Positions 24,686 to 34,243 of a stretch of DNA of 64,000 nucleotides are shown here, piece after piece. The translations under genes were made by a program, and so were the position numbers. The stretch covers positions 78,990 to 142,989 of the forward strand of contig NZ_LDUE01000036.1 in assembly GCF_001038485.1 (NCBI RefSeq). The letters run 5' to 3'. Each line of letters opens with the position of its first letter. The stretch's first letter is position 1. Source of the stretch: Ornithinibacillus californiensis (GTDB taxonomy: Bacteria; Bacillota; Bacilli; Bacillales; Amphibacillaceae). The notes under the pieces were generated by a model. That model worked only from the letters and a program-made list of their open reading frames with translations. It made no database searches and was not told the DNA's origin.

Positions 24686-24779
24686 AAAATATTTAATAGA
24701 ATTGTGGTAATAAAGTCATAGATTTTATGGTATTATAGATTTTAATGATATCTAAACACTAGATCAAGGCGGTAATGTA

Positions 24780-24935
24780 ATGGTTGAACGTGAGTTTTTT
24801 AAGAATATGATGAAAAAAGTTATCGATGACACAGAACAGAATAAAATTCGCTCATCTGATGAACTAATTCAAACTTTAATAAAGGAATTAAGTGATCAAA
24901 GGGCATTACAACAAAATAAACGTATTATAAATTAA
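24780..24935 (+). CDS. Small hypothetical protein, 51 residues
   Basis: ATG at 24780 preceded by AAGGCGG at six bases. The product (starting MVEREFFKNMMKKVIDDT, ending ALQQNKRIIN) is charged and helical, with no membrane segment or cysteine. A terminator follows (24947-24976), giving a complete single-gene unit, and this is the main reason to believe it is real. No family recognised. Confidence 0.6.
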   Translation: MVEREFFKNMMKKVIDDTEQNKIRSSDELIQTLIKELSDQRALQQNKRIIN

Positions 24936-24946
24936 TTATTATTTAT

Positions 24947-24980
24947 GAGGGACTATTTCATATAGGGAATAGTCTCTTTA
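24947..24980 (+). terminator. Terminator of the 51-residue gene
   Basis: GGGACTATT pairs with AATAGTCTC (one G-U) around a ten-base loop, followed by TTTATA. Confidence 0.7.
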
Positions 24981-25074
24981 TATATGTGTCCTTCTTTACC
25001 GTTTTTTAACTGGACACCACCTTATCTGTATGCTACTTTGTAATTGAGTTTCTGAAGGGCAGGTACAATACATA

Positions 25075-26253
25075 ATGGATAAAGTATCACTTTTAATAAA
25101 GAATATTAACATATACACAGAACAAGATATTCTAATAAATGGTAGTTTACTTGTTGAACACGGAAAAATAAAAACGATAAATGGTCCAAACGAAACAATT
25201 AGGAGTTATCCAAGTCATATTAAAATTATAGATGGAAAAGGATTAAATGCAGTTCCTGGCTTTATTGATAGTCATATTCATGGGGCGAATGGATCAGATG
25301 TGATGGATGGTACAGAAGAAGCTCTGGATAATGTCGCAAAAGTTCTTCCGAAAGAAGGGACGACTAGTTTCTTAGCTACTACTATTACGCAATCAGAGGA
25401 GAATATTGAACAAGCACTTCAAGCTGTTTCTTATTATTCCCCTAAGGATGGCTTCGCTGAAATCCTAGGAGTTCATCTAGAAGGCCCATTTATTGAGGAA
25501 AATAAAAAAGGTGCCCAACCATTAGAACATATTCGTAAACCTGACATAGCTCTATTTGACAAATGGCAGGAGCTTTCGAACAATAAAATAAAAACAATCA
25601 CCATGGCACCAGAACATGATCCAGACGGTTCGTTTATCCGTCATTTAGCTGAACAAGGTGTCAATGTTTCGGCTGGACATACAGATACAAATTTTGAAGG
25701 AATGAAAGAAGCAGTTACATATGGCGTTAGACAAGTTACCCATTTATGTAATGCGATGAATGGGATTCATCATCGGGATATTGGGGTTGTTGGAGCTGCA
25801 TTTATGTTGGAAGAATTACGTGCAGAACTAATTGCTGATGGGATTCATGTAGCACCAGAAATGCTAGCGTTAATCTATCAAAATATGGGCAGTGAGCGCC
25901 TAATTTTAATTACCGATGCCATGCGGGCAAAATGTCTTCACGCTGGTACGTATGACCTTGGTGGCCAAATGGTGTTGGTGGACGAAGAAAGAGCAGTCCT
26001 AGAAGACGGAACTTTGGCAGGCAGTATTTTGAAGATGAATCATGGGGTACAGCAAATGCTAAAACTTCCAGGTGTTCGATTTGAAGACATAATTACGATG
26101 GCAAGCGTCAATCCTGCAAAACAACTTGGTGTGTTTGATCGAAAAGGTAGTTTAAAAGAAGGAAAAGATGCAGATATTTTATTAGTTGATAAGGATTACA
26201 ACCTTCATTATACATTTTGCCAAGGGATTTTGGCGCATAAAGGAGAAGGATGA
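25075..26253 (+). CDS. nagA: N-acetylglucosamine-6-phosphate deacetylase
   Basis: 392 residues. Removes acetate from GlcNAc-6-phosphate to give glucosamine-6-phosphate, in amino-sugar use and wall recycling. Amidohydrolase motifs: GFIDSHIHG (metal-binding His), GVHLEGPFIEENKKGA (Glu ligand), SAGHTDTNFEGM, THLCNAMNG, and the catalytic Asp in LITDAMRA. The start is the ATG at 25075 with a modest AAGGG site. It is followed after one base by nagB; no nagR (yvoA) gene or clear operator is visible here, unlike B. subtilis. Confidence 0.95.
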   Translation: MDKVSLLIKNINIYTEQDILINGSLLVEHGKIKTINGPNETIRSYPSHIKIIDGKGLNAVPGFIDSHIHGANGSDVMDGTEEALDNVAKVLPKEGTTSFLATTITQSEENIEQALQAVSYYSPKDGFAEILGVHLEGPFIEENKKGAQPLEHIRKPDIALFDKWQELSNNKIKTITMAPEHDPDGSFIRHLAEQGVNVSAGHTDTNFEGMKEAVTYGVRQVTHLCNAMNGIHHRDIGVVGAAFMLEELRAELIADGIHVAPEMLALIYQNMGSERLILITDAMRAKCLHAGTYDLGGQMVLVDEERAVLEDGTLAGSILKMNHGVQQMLKLPGVRFEDIITMASVNPAKQLGVFDRKGSLKEGKDADILLVDKDYNLHYTFCQGILAHKGEG

Positions 26254-26254
26254 A

Positions 26255-26980
26255 TTGAATATTATTTCCACAAAGGATTATCAAGAAATGAGTAGAAAAG
26301 CTTGTGAGTTGGTTGCTGAAACAATTAACACGATAGAGAAACCAATTTTAGGCCTTGCTACTGGTTCTACGCCTGAAGGACTTTATCAATGTCTCATTAA
26401 TAAGCATAAAGAAGAACAGCTTTCTTTTCGTCATGTGACGACGTTTAACCTTGATGAATATGTTGGCTTGGGCAGTGAAAATCCAAATAGCTATCGTTAT
26501 TTTATGAACGGTAAATTATTTCAACATATTGATATTAGAAAAGAAAATACATATGTACCAAATGGTTCAGCGGAGAATTTAGAGGAAGAGTGTGTTTCTT
26601 ATGAAGAGTTAATTCGGGAACATGGTGGGATGGATCTGCAAATACTTGGAATTGGATTAAATGGCCATATTGGATTTAATGAACCAGGTACGCCTTTTAC
26701 TAGTAGAACCCATATTGTAGAGTTAGATGAATCTACTAGGCAAGCAAATGCACGTTTCTTCGATTCTTTAGAGGAAGTACCAACACATGCTATAACAACT
26801 GGAATAGGGACAATTATGGAGAGTAAGAAGATATTATTACTCATTTCTGGAGAAAATAAAGCGGATACGGTCACTCGTTTAGTGAATGGGGATATTTCTG
26901 AGGACTTTCCAGCTTCCATTTTGAAAGAGCATCCTAATGTTACAATCATTGCGGATGAAGCAGCTTTATCCAAACTATAA
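26255..26980 (+). CDS. nagB: Glucosamine-6-phosphate deaminase
   Basis: 241 residues from the TTG at 26255, which follows AAGGAGAAGG and gives the family length; the longer frame overlaps nagA. It converts glucosamine-6-phosphate to fructose-6-phosphate and ammonia. Motifs: LGLATGSTPEGLY (phosphate site), FNLDEYVGL (catalytic Asp), GIGLNGHIGFNEPG (catalytic His and Glu). Co-transcribed with nagA. A strong bidirectional terminator follows. Confidence 0.95.
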   Translation: MNIISTKDYQEMSRKACELVAETINTIEKPILGLATGSTPEGLYQCLINKHKEEQLSFRHVTTFNLDEYVGLGSENPNSYRYFMNGKLFQHIDIRKENTYVPNGSAENLEEECVSYEELIREHGGMDLQILGIGLNGHIGFNEPGTPFTSRTHIVELDESTRQANARFFDSLEEVPTHAITTGIGTIMESKKILLLISGENKADTVTRLVNGDISEDFPASILKEHPNVTIIADEAALSKL

Positions 26981-26981
26981 G

Positions 26982-27018
26982 ATAACTTGGCGCCAACGAG
27001 GGCGCCAGGTTATTTTTA
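26982..27018. terminator. Bidirectional terminator nagB / yvyE
   Basis: ATAAC-T-TGGCGCC pairs with GGCGCCA-G-GTTAT around a six-base loop, with T-rich sequence on both outer sides. It overlaps the end of yvyE. Confidence 0.88.
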
Positions 27019-27666
27019 TTCCTTCGTGCTTTCCACTTCTATTTCTACATACTTTTCCCCGACATCTTGAATGGTAGACTGACCACTTGTTAAATCTGTT
27101 ATCCAATTTTGGAAGTCTGTCTCTTTACCATCCTCAACATAAACGATAAACGCAACATTTTCTAGATATTGGATATTTTCCAATATATGTTCTGAATTTC
27201 GTAGTTCATTCTCCAACTTTCCAAGAAGTGTATAGTCTACAGTGATGGAATAGCCTTTCATTAATTGTCTTTTCACAATTCCGACTGCTTTTATTGCTTC
27301 CGAGGTGGAGCTTCCATAAGCACGTATTAAACCACCAGCTCCGAGCTTGATGCCACCGAAATATCTCGTAACGACGACTGCTGTGTCTTTTAAGTGTTGC
27401 TTTTTGAGTACTTCCAACATAGGTACTCCAGCAGTACCGCTAGGCTCACCATCATCATTCGCCTTTTGTATTTGATCATGCTCGCCAATGATATAGGCGG
27501 AACAATTATGGGTCGCATCATGATATTTCTTTTTCAGTTCTTGGATGAAATTTTGGGCTTCCTCTTCCGATTCAACTCGTTTAATCGTCCCGATGAATCT
27601 CGATTTTTGAATAATAATTTCATGGGAACCTCCATCTTTCTTCACGGTAAAATAGTTAGATAACAA
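27016..27666 (-). CDS. yvyE: YigZ/YvyE (IMPACT-type) family protein
   Basis: 216 residues from the TTG at 27666, which has AGAGGAGG nine bases upstream. Two ferredoxin-like halves: the UPF0029 N-terminal domain (KSRFIGTIKRVESEEEAQNF, ATHNCSAYIIG, NDDGEPSGTAGVPML, VVVTRYFGGIKLGAGGL) and a C-terminal DUF1949-type domain. The family is related to the eukaryotic translation regulator IMPACT; its bacterial role is unsettled. It stands divergent to degS, as in B. subtilis. Confidence 0.9.
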   Translation of the reverse strand: MLSNYFTVKKDGGSHEIIIQKSRFIGTIKRVESEEEAQNFIQELKKKYHDATHNCSAYIIGEHDQIQKANDDGEPSGTAGVPMLEVLKKQHLKDTAVVVTRYFGGIKLGAGGLIRAYGSSTSEAIKAVGIVKRQLMKGYSITVDYTLLGKLENELRNSEHILENIQYLENVAFIVYVEDGKETDFQNWITDLTSGQSTIQDVGEKYVEIEVESTKE

Positions 27667-27855
27667 CGAGAGTATCCTCCTCTTACATGACTTTAGTATA
27701 AATTTCAATGAAATAATGGTTTCAAAGTAGAAAAAAATGGGTACTACATACTAGGGTTTGTGAAAAGTTTTTAACTTTTATAAAATATTTTTTAGATAAC
27801 CCTATAAAAAAAGTTACATAGCACGTATAATTATACCATAGGTTGGTGAGTGCTG

Positions 27856-29004
27856 ATGGCAGTGAAAACTAGGGAAAAAGCTTTAGATTATATACTAGAT
27901 GAAATGGTGGACGTTGTTGAGAATAGTAAGGATGAGATTTTTTATATTAGTGAAGAAGCTCGTTCGGAATATGAACAATTGCTTAGTGAGTTAGAATATA
28001 CCAAGCAAAAGGTCCTGGACTACATAGAAGACGGTGATAAGCTAGAGCAAAATGTTCGTTATTCTCGAAAGCGATTATCCGAAGTTAGCAAGTATTTCGA
28101 TCGCTATACAGAAGACGAGATTCGAGAAGTCTATGAATCTACTCATGAGCTACAGACGAAGCTTGCGATGTTACGTCAAGATGAACGAGCGTTACGTGAA
28201 AAGCGTGATGACTTGGAACGACGATTGCAGAACTTAGATCAAACGATCAAGCATGCCGAGAATTTAGCAAATAAAATATCGGTTATACTCACATACTTAA
28301 CAGATGATTTTAGGCAAGTCAATGAAATGATAGAAGAGGCCAAAGAAAAACAAGAATTTGGACTAAAAATTATTGAAGCGCAAGAAGAAGAACGAAAACG
28401 TATATCCAGGGAAATCCATGATGGTCCTGCACAAATGCTGGCTAATATTTTACTTCGTTCTGAATTAGTGGATCGTACATTCCGTGAAGGAAGTCCAGCG
28501 GATGCTTTGGAAGAGATACGCAATGTCCGTAAGATGGTGCGCTCCTCCCTTTATGAGGTTCGTCGTATTATATACGACTTACGACCAATGGCACTGGATG
28601 ACTTAGGACTTATTCCTACAATAAAGAAATATATCAGTACAACATCAGAATATAACAATGTGAATATTGAATTTACGTCAATTGGTGAAGTAAAACGAAT
28701 TAATCAAAAATATGAAATTGCATTTTTTAGACTAGCCCAAGAAGCGATACAGAACGCAGTAAAGCATGCTGAAGCATCATTAATTACTGTTAAAATAGAA
28801 ATCTGCTCAAGAAATCTTAACCTAATCATTACTGATAACGGAAAAGGCTTTGATCCTTCTATTAAAAGAGATAAATCTTTTGGTTTAATAGGAATGAGAG
28901 AGCGTGTTGAGATGTTTGATGGTATAATGGATGTTAAGTCGAGCATTGGAAAAGGCACAAAGATAGTAATACGGGTACCCTATCAAGGGGCGCTTGTTCA
29001 ATAA
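27856..29004 (+). CDS. degS: Sensor histidine kinase DegS
   Basis: 382 residues from the ATG at 27856 (MAVKTREKALDYILDEMV). No membrane segments, so it is cytosolic. It has a long coiled-coil N-terminal half (about 30-170), then HisKA_3 with the phospho-acceptor His in ISREIHDGPAQMLANILLR, and an ATPase domain with AQEAIQNAVKHAEA (N box) and LIITDNGKGF (G1). It phosphorylates DegU, controlling exoenzymes, competence, motility and biofilm. It precedes degU by 91 bases. Confidence 0.96.
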   Translation: MAVKTREKALDYILDEMVDVVENSKDEIFYISEEARSEYEQLLSELEYTKQKVLDYIEDGDKLEQNVRYSRKRLSEVSKYFDRYTEDEIREVYESTHELQTKLAMLRQDERALREKRDDLERRLQNLDQTIKHAENLANKISVILTYLTDDFRQVNEMIEEAKEKQEFGLKIIEAQEEERKRISREIHDGPAQMLANILLRSELVDRTFREGSPADALEEIRNVRKMVRSSLYEVRRIIYDLRPMALDDLGLIPTIKKYISTTSEYNNVNIEFTSIGEVKRINQKYEIAFFRLAQEAIQNAVKHAEASLITVKIEICSRNLNLIITDNGKGFDPSIKRDKSFGLIGMRERVEMFDGIMDVKSSIGKGTKIVIRVPYQGALVQ

Positions 29005-29095
29005 ATAGAGATATAATATAGATATAAGATAATGGTTATTGTCTATCGAGGAACGTAATAGGGGTTAAATATTACGTATTGGGGAGGAAAAGACA

Positions 29096-29791
29096 ATGAA
29101 TTTAGAGAAGACGATTAATATTGTATTGATTGATGACCACAAGTTATTCCGTGAAGGGGTAAAGCGTATTTTAGAATTCGAACCATCGTTTAACGTAGTG
29201 GCAGAGGGCGATGATGGTGCAATGGCTACGAAACTAGTAAAAGAATACAATCCAGATGTCGTGTTAATGGATATTAATATGCCGAACATGAATGGTGTAC
29301 AGGCTACAGCTGAGTTAGTTCGTAATTATCCGAAATCAAAGGTGATTATTCTTTCCATTCATGATGATGAAAGCTATGTAACTCATGCCCTTAAAACAGG
29401 TGCACAAGGTTACTTATTGAAAGAGATGGACTCTAATTCACTCATTGAGGCAATAAAAGTCGTTAGTGATGGTGGTTCCTATCTACATCCAAAAGTAACG
29501 CATAACCTTGTTCAAGAATATCGCCGACTAGCGAAGGAAACTGTTGCAGTAGGAGCAGGTGGCAGTCGCATCGAATACCATCGACCACTTCATTTACTTA
29601 CGAAGCGTGAGTGTGAAGTATTGCAACTACTTGCAGATGGAAAAAGCAACCGTGCAGTAGCAGAAGCATTATACATTAGTGAAAAAACAGTAAAAAATCA
29701 TGTAAGTAATATCTTGCAAAAAATGAACGTTAACGACCGTACCCAAGCAGTAGTATCAGCAATACGAAAAGGCTGGGTTGAAGTTTTATAA
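29096..29791 (+). CDS. degU: Response regulator DegU
   Basis: 231 residues. The receiver domain has an intact acidic pocket ([10 protein letters not shown]), phospho-acceptor Asp in [13 protein letters not shown] (about residue 60) and Lys in GYLLKEM. The LuxR-type helix-turn-helix is at about 165-228 ([36 protein letters not shown]). It regulates the flagellar, exoprotease, biofilm and competence genes. A GGGGAGG site precedes the ATG. Its DNA-binding domain is closely related to that of the riboswitch-controlled regulator at 6832-7464. Confidence 0.97.
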   Translation: MNLEKTINIVLIDDHKLFREGVKRILEFEPSFNVVAEGDDGAMATKLVKEYNPDVVLMDINMPNMNGVQATAELVRNYPKSKVIILSIHDDESYVTHALKTGAQGYLLKEMDSNSLIEAIKVVSDGGSYLHPKVTHNLVQEYRRLAKETVAVGAGGSRIEYHRPLHLLTKRECEVLQLLADGKSNRAVAEALYISEKTVKNHVSNILQKMNVNDRTQAVVSAIRKGWVEVL

Positions 29792-29802
29792 TAACAAATA
29801 AT

Positions 29803-29835
29803 AAACCCTTGATGTCCAGTGGATATCAAGGGTTT
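29803..29835. terminator. Bidirectional terminator degU / RsbR-like gene
   Basis: AAACCCTTGATGTCC pairs with GGATATCAAGGGTTT (one G-U) around a three-base loop. Confidence 0.88.
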
Positions 29836-29846
29836 TACTATTTAGT

Positions 29847-30713
29847 TTATTTAGTGAGATTACTTTTTTCTACCCCAGTTACCATCATTTTTAGCGCTTG
29901 CTTCAACGTACTATATGTAGGAACACTTTTAAAATTGGTTTGAAATTGAATGGCCGAATGCGCTACTTCAGGTTGTATACCCGAAATCGCCGTTCTAATT
30001 CCTAAGGTCTTTAATAAATAAATGACATTCCACAGTTCCTTTGCTACATAGGAATCAAGCACTGGTATACCAGATAAATCGATAAACAAATATTCTACTT
30101 TTGAATCCACAACTTTCTCTGGTACTGTCTCGTATATTTCTTTCATGCGATTTGTATCTACATTTCCGTTTAAAGGAAGAATTGCGACGGTATCAGATAT
30201 AGGGATAATGGGGGTACTAAGCTCTGCAATTAAGTCCTGCTGACTAGATATACGCTGCATTAATAATTGATAATACATCTTTGCAAATCTTGTTTTTAGC
30301 TTATTAAAAGTAGAGTTGAAAATAGAAAACCATCGAATGATATCATCTTTTGAAATAAGTTCATTATGATCATGAATAAATGTATGAACAAAACTAAGGA
30401 AGACCTCTTGTACAATACTTAGGGCATGAACAACTTGATAGGTTGGTGTATCGGATGCAATTCTGCTAGTTGCAACAATATGTGCCCATTCGTTTATATA
30501 ATTATCTAAAGTTTGCTCATCATCAAGCAGTGCACTAATAACTGCTTTATTTGTCAGGGTGTTTTGCTCTCCTAACATGCTTTCTGTCTGGGGATCTGAG
30601 TCTGCCGAATAGACTGCTCCTTCCATTCGATTCCTTGCAAGTAAAAACTTATTCGTAATATGAGGGATACGCTCCCATAAATAATCATAAAGTTTCCTAT
30701 CCATTTTATTCAT
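29847..30713 (-). CDS. RsbR-family STAS-domain stressosome protein
   Basis: 288 residues from the ATG at 30713, which follows CGAGGT; the longer frame adds twelve residues. An all-helical N-terminal half (about 1-160, non-haem-globin-like in the family) is joined to a C-terminal STAS domain (about 165-280) with TPIIPISDTVAILPLNGNVD and LFIDLSGIPVLDSYVAKEL. In RsbR proteins Thr residues in the linker and STAS domain are phosphorylated by RsbT; here the STAS site is Asp-Ser (LDSYV) rather than Asp-Thr. It probably belongs to the stressosome that feeds SigB, and a SigB-type promoter lies at hpf in this window. No other rsb gene is nearby. Confidence 0.85.
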   Translation of the reverse strand: MNKMDRKLYDYLWERIPHITNKFLLARNRMEGAVYSADSDPQTESMLGEQNTLTNKAVISALLDDEQTLDNYINEWAHIVATSRIASDTPTYQVVHALSIVQEVFLSFVHTFIHDHNELISKDDIIRWFSIFNSTFNKLKTRFAKMYYQLLMQRISSQQDLIAELSTPIIPISDTVAILPLNGNVDTNRMKEIYETVPEKVVDSKVEYLFIDLSGIPVLDSYVAKELWNVIYLLKTLGIRTAISGIQPEVAHSAIQFQTNFKSVPTYSTLKQALKMMVTGVEKSNLTK

Positions 30714-30883
30714 TGGGTAACCTCGGTTTAATATATTTTTGGCATTCACGACTATGAAATAAATATCTAATTTTTTTATAAATTATAATTATTTTATCAT
30801 ACAAATATTAAAGAGAGGTATATTAAAGTGATTAAGTGCAATCTAATACTTCAGACATAAGGGAAAGACGATGTAGATACACC

Positions 30884-31140
30884 TGCACCCGTAGTAGATA
30901 AACCCGACTTGGAGTAGGATGAGCCCAAACCGGGAGACGTTAGCCCGAACTACAGCTGATAAGCCCGACACTAGGGAAGGTGAACCTGAACTCGATTCAG
31001 ATAGTCCCGAACCATGGCACATCAGCCCGAACTCTCTTCAGATAGTCCCAAACCCGTGGCACATCAGCGTAACAATAAGTAAGATGGTCCCGAAACCACC
31101 CCACATGAGCCCATACTCCAGTTGTTTTCAACCTAGTACA
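30884..31140. repeat. Degenerate ~20.7-bp tandem repeat array (array B)
   Basis: About twelve copies of a GCCCGAAC-centred unit, with cores near 30903, 30924, 30944, 30964, 30985, 31006, 31026, 31047, 31068, 31089, 31110 and 31131. In the best-kept part, units alternate between CACATCAGCCCGAAC and AGATAGTCCCGAAC, giving a 41-base double period. It is related to array A at 12.1 kb. It fills most of the 500-base gap before degV; the remainder holds the degV promoter region (CATGTAAAATATAAGG near 31173). Confidence 0.72.
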
Positions 31141-31242
31141 AGTAGACATATCATGATGCATTTTTTATAACATTCATGTAAAATATAAGGAGCAAACAAT
31201 ATGTTAAACATATAAAAGTATTTTAGGAGAGGAAGGGAAGAA

Positions 31243-32085
31243 ATGAAAGTTGCTGTAATGACAGACAGCACGGCATATATTCCAAAAGATATGCGCAACG
31301 CATATGGAATACATATGGTTCCACTTAGTGTTAACTTTGGGGATGATACATATCAAGAAGAAATTGATATAACTACAGAAGAATTCTATCAAAAAATTAA
31401 AGATGCAAACGACCTCCCAACTACATCTCAGCCCGCTATTGGTTTAATCACTGAGAAACTGGAAGAACTGCGTCAAGAATATGATGCTGTAATTTCGGTT
31501 CACTTATCCAGTGGAATTAGTGGTACTTATCAAGCCGTTGTTAGTGCTGGTGACATGGTGGAAGGTATTGACGTGTTTGCATTTGATTCCGAAATCAGCT
31601 GTATGGCGCAAGGATTCTATGCGTTAGAAGCTGCCGAAATGGCAAAAGAGAATAGATCTCCAGCAGAAATCATGGATCGTTTAAATGAAATGAAGAAAAC
31701 GATGCATGGTTACTTTATGGTTGATGACCTTACTAATCTTCACCGTGGTGGAAGATTAAATGGAGCTCAAGCCCTAGTTGGTAGTTTGTTACAAGTAAAA
31801 CCTGTATTACATTTCGTTGATAAGGTAATCATTCCATTTGAAAAGATTCGTACACGCAAAAAAGCTATTAGTAGAATTTTAGGTATGCTTGAAGAGGATA
31901 CCAAAGCAGGTAAGGTTGCAAAAGCTGTATTTATTCATGCAAATGATGAAAAAGCAGCGATTGAATTAAGAGATGATTTTAATGAGAAATATCCAGATAC
32001 AGAAGCACTTATCAGTTATTTCGGTCCTGTAATCGGTACCCATGTTGGAGAAGGTGCGGTTGGAGTTTGTTGGTATTATAAATAA
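31243..32085 (+). CDS. DegV-family fatty-acid-binding protein
   Basis: 280 residues. It begins VAVMTDSTAYIPKD and has the family core LPTTSQPA, SVHLSSGISGTYQAV and LTNLHRGGRLNGAQAL. DegV proteins bind fatty acids and act as FakB-type carriers for the kinase FakA in many Firmicutes, which is plausible but not shown here. AGGAGAGGAAGG precedes the ATG. It lies just upstream of comFA, as in B. subtilis. Confidence 0.92.
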   Translation: MKVAVMTDSTAYIPKDMRNAYGIHMVPLSVNFGDDTYQEEIDITTEEFYQKIKDANDLPTTSQPAIGLITEKLEELRQEYDAVISVHLSSGISGTYQAVVSAGDMVEGIDVFAFDSEISCMAQGFYALEAAEMAKENRSPAEIMDRLNEMKKTMHGYFMVDDLTNLHRGGRLNGAQALVGSLLQVKPVLHFVDKVIIPFEKIRTRKKAISRILGMLEEDTKAGKVAKAVFIHANDEKAAIELRDDFNEKYPDTEALISYFGPVIGTHVGEGAVGVCWYYK

Positions 32086-32110
32086 GCAATTATAATTAAT
32101 TTATTCCTAA

Positions 32111-32131
32111 GACTGCCAGGTTCTGGCAGTC
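32111..32131 (+). terminator. Hairpin after degV
   Basis: GACTGCCAG pairs with CTGGCAGTC around a three-base loop. The following T-run is poor, so read-through into comFA is possible. Confidence 0.6.
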
Positions 32132-32159
32132 CATATTTCATATGAAAGTGAGTGATACA

Positions 32160-33524
32160 ATGGTCAATAATGACTTATTAGTTTTACACCGCTATGCTGG
32201 AAAATTACTTCTCCAAAAAGAAGTCCCCTTTGCTGTAATACCCCAGAATGACTTCACTAAAATCCCCTCTATTAAACGAAACTTACTCTACAATCAATGT
32301 CAACGATGTGGAAATCAAAAAAGCTCCTTGTTTGGTGTCATTCCTTGTGCATCCTGTTCTAAAACCCATTTGTATTGCAGAAATTGTGTGGCAATGGGTA
32401 GAGTGATGGAATGTGAATCGTTGTATTATTATGCTGGAATAGCTCCTGATTGGACAAGTTATGAATCCCCCCTAACCTGGAATGGCGAGCTTACTCCATA
32501 TCAAAAAGAAGCCTCTCACCAACTCGTTCAAGCTATACAAGAATCATGGAAGGAATTTTTAATATGGGCGGTTTGCGGGGCAGGGAAAACGGAAATGCTC
32601 TTTCAAGGAATTGAATTAGGACTGAAGCTAGGTAAACGTATTTGCATTGCTACGCCAAGGGCTGATGTAGTACGGGAACTCAAACCAAGAATTCAGCAAG
32701 CTTTTCAAGATGTACCTATTCAAGCATTATATGGTGGTAGTGAGGAAAAAGAAGGATCTTCCCAAATTATTATTGCTACTACGCATCAACTCCTCCGGTT
32801 TTATAAATCGTTCGATATCATGATCATCGATGAGATTGACGCATTCCCATACCACAAAGATGCTACCCTCCCTTTTGCTGTAAATCGCGCCAAAAAAACA
32901 AATAGTACAACAATCTACCTAACAGCTACCCCAAGAAAAGAACACCGTCTACAAATTGCACTCAAACAACTAGCCCACACATATGTACCCGTCCGGTATC
33001 ATGGGAAACCATTACCCGTTCCACAATTAAAAATGAGTTTTTCCCTTAAGAAAGAATTGAAATGGTATAACGTTCCGAAAGCTTTTTTGCAATGGTTAAG
33101 GAATCGAGACAATGATAAGCGCCAGCTATTAATATTTGTCCCTTCGATTCTTTTAGCTGAAAACATTGTTTCCTCTCTAAAAAAAGACAGTACTATTCCT
33201 TTTCAAGTCATTGATTCCGTACACTCCGAGGACGAACAACGAATGGATAAAATAGAGAAGTTTAGAAGAAGGGAAATTGATTTGTTAGTAACAACTACGA
33301 TACTTGAAAGAGGCGTTACATTCCCATCTGTAGATGTAGTTGTCTTAGATGCTGGGCATTCTGTTTTTGATGAAGCGGCACTAATACAAATTGCTGGAAG
33401 GGCTGGCAGAAGTGCAGATGATCCGACTGGTGAGGTCATTTTTTTGCATGACGGTAAAACAGACGCCATGGTAAAAGCCATTCATTCTATTAAATTGATG
33501 AATAAGAAGGGAGGGTTTAAGTAA
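32160..33524 (+). CDS. comFA: Competence DNA-uptake helicase ComFA
   Basis: 454 residues from the ATG at 32160 (AAAGTGAGTG upstream); the ATG at 32142 is in frame but less well placed. An N-terminal zinc finger with three Cys pairs (CQRCGNQ, CASCSK, CRNC) precedes superfamily-2 helicase motifs: Walker A AVCGAGKTEM, DEID, TATPR, and motif VI QIAGRAGRSA. It is thought to drive single-stranded DNA across the membrane with ComEC. It overlaps comFC by one base; comFB of B. subtilis is absent. No clear pair of ComK boxes was seen upstream. Confidence 0.95.
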   Translation: MVNNDLLVLHRYAGKLLLQKEVPFAVIPQNDFTKIPSIKRNLLYNQCQRCGNQKSSLFGVIPCASCSKTHLYCRNCVAMGRVMECESLYYYAGIAPDWTSYESPLTWNGELTPYQKEASHQLVQAIQESWKEFLIWAVCGAGKTEMLFQGIELGLKLGKRICIATPRADVVRELKPRIQQAFQDVPIQALYGGSEEKEGSSQIIIATTHQLLRFYKSFDIMIIDEIDAFPYHKDATLPFAVNRAKKTNSTTIYLTATPRKEHRLQIALKQLAHTYVPVRYHGKPLPVPQLKMSFSLKKELKWYNVPKAFLQWLRNRDNDKRQLLIFVPSILLAENIVSSLKKDSTIPFQVIDSVHSEDEQRMDKIEKFRRREIDLLVTTTILERGVTFPSVDVVVLDAGHSVFDEAALIQIAGRAGRSADDPTGEVIFLHDGKTDAMVKAIHSIKLMNKKGGFK

Positions 33525-34204
33525 TGAATTGTTTATGGTGTGATGAAGAAATTATGTTGGAGGTTAGCTGGACAAGCCTCGTAAATCCAACGAAACCAAA
33601 GCAGATATGTGAATCCTGTGAAAAAGGACTAGTAGAATTAAAAGGATCCCGTTGTGAACGATGCAGTCGGGTTTCAAGTTCAACGATTTGTGAGGACTGT
33701 CAATGGTGGGAAAACTATCACCACGGAAAGGATGTCATTGACTTTAATTACTCGGTGTTCAGCTATAACCATTTCATACAGGAAATTATTGCTAAGTGGA
33801 AGTACCGCGGTGATTATGAGTTAGGGTTTGTGTTTCGAGAAGCCTTTGCTGATCATTTTCACGAAAAGTTCGGTAATATGACAGACGTTGTTGCCGTTCC
33901 CATACCACTCAGTAAGGATCGACTAGAAGAGAGATGCTTTAACCAAGCCACTATGCTTGCTTCGTTTCTACCTGTCCCAACAGTAGAAGTCTTAAGCCGA
34001 GTACATGGTGAAAAGCAATCAAAGAAAAAACGTCGTGAAAGAATCTCTTCAAAAAATCCATTTATCCTATCCCAAAAACTAAACAAAGCCGTCCTTCTTG
34101 TCGATGATATATATACAACAGGTACTACGTTACGGCATGCAGCAAGTGTATTAAAGGAAGCAGGATGTCCTAAAGTTTATACGTATACGTTAATTCGAGG
34201 ATAG
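33524..34204 (+). CDS. comFC: Competence phosphoribosyltransferase-like ComFC
   Basis: 226 residues. An N-terminal double zinc finger (CLWCDEE, CESCEK, CERCSR, CEDCQW) is followed by a type I phosphoribosyltransferase fold with VPIPLSKDRLEERCFNQA and the PRPP loop VLLVDDIYTTGTT. It is needed for transformation and works with ComFA. The start overlaps the comFA stop (TAATGA), so translation is coupled. Confidence 0.95.
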   Translation: MNCLWCDEEIMLEVSWTSLVNPTKPKQICESCEKGLVELKGSRCERCSRVSSSTICEDCQWWENYHHGKDVIDFNYSVFSYNHFIQEIIAKWKYRGDYELGFVFREAFADHFHEKFGNMTDVVAVPIPLSKDRLEERCFNQATMLASFLPVPTVEVLSRVHGEKQSKKKRRERISSKNPFILSQKLNKAVLLVDDIYTTGTTLRHAASVLKEAGCPKVYTYTLIRG

Positions 34205-34243
34205 TCTTGGTGTGTTATGATAAAGTAATAAGGGGAAATGAAC

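Noticed and set aside
30919..31170. ORF of 83 codons in the degV leader
   Set aside because: It lies entirely within the degenerate 20.7-bp repeat array; its Ser/Pro-rich sequence is an artefact of the repeat and it has no ribosome site.
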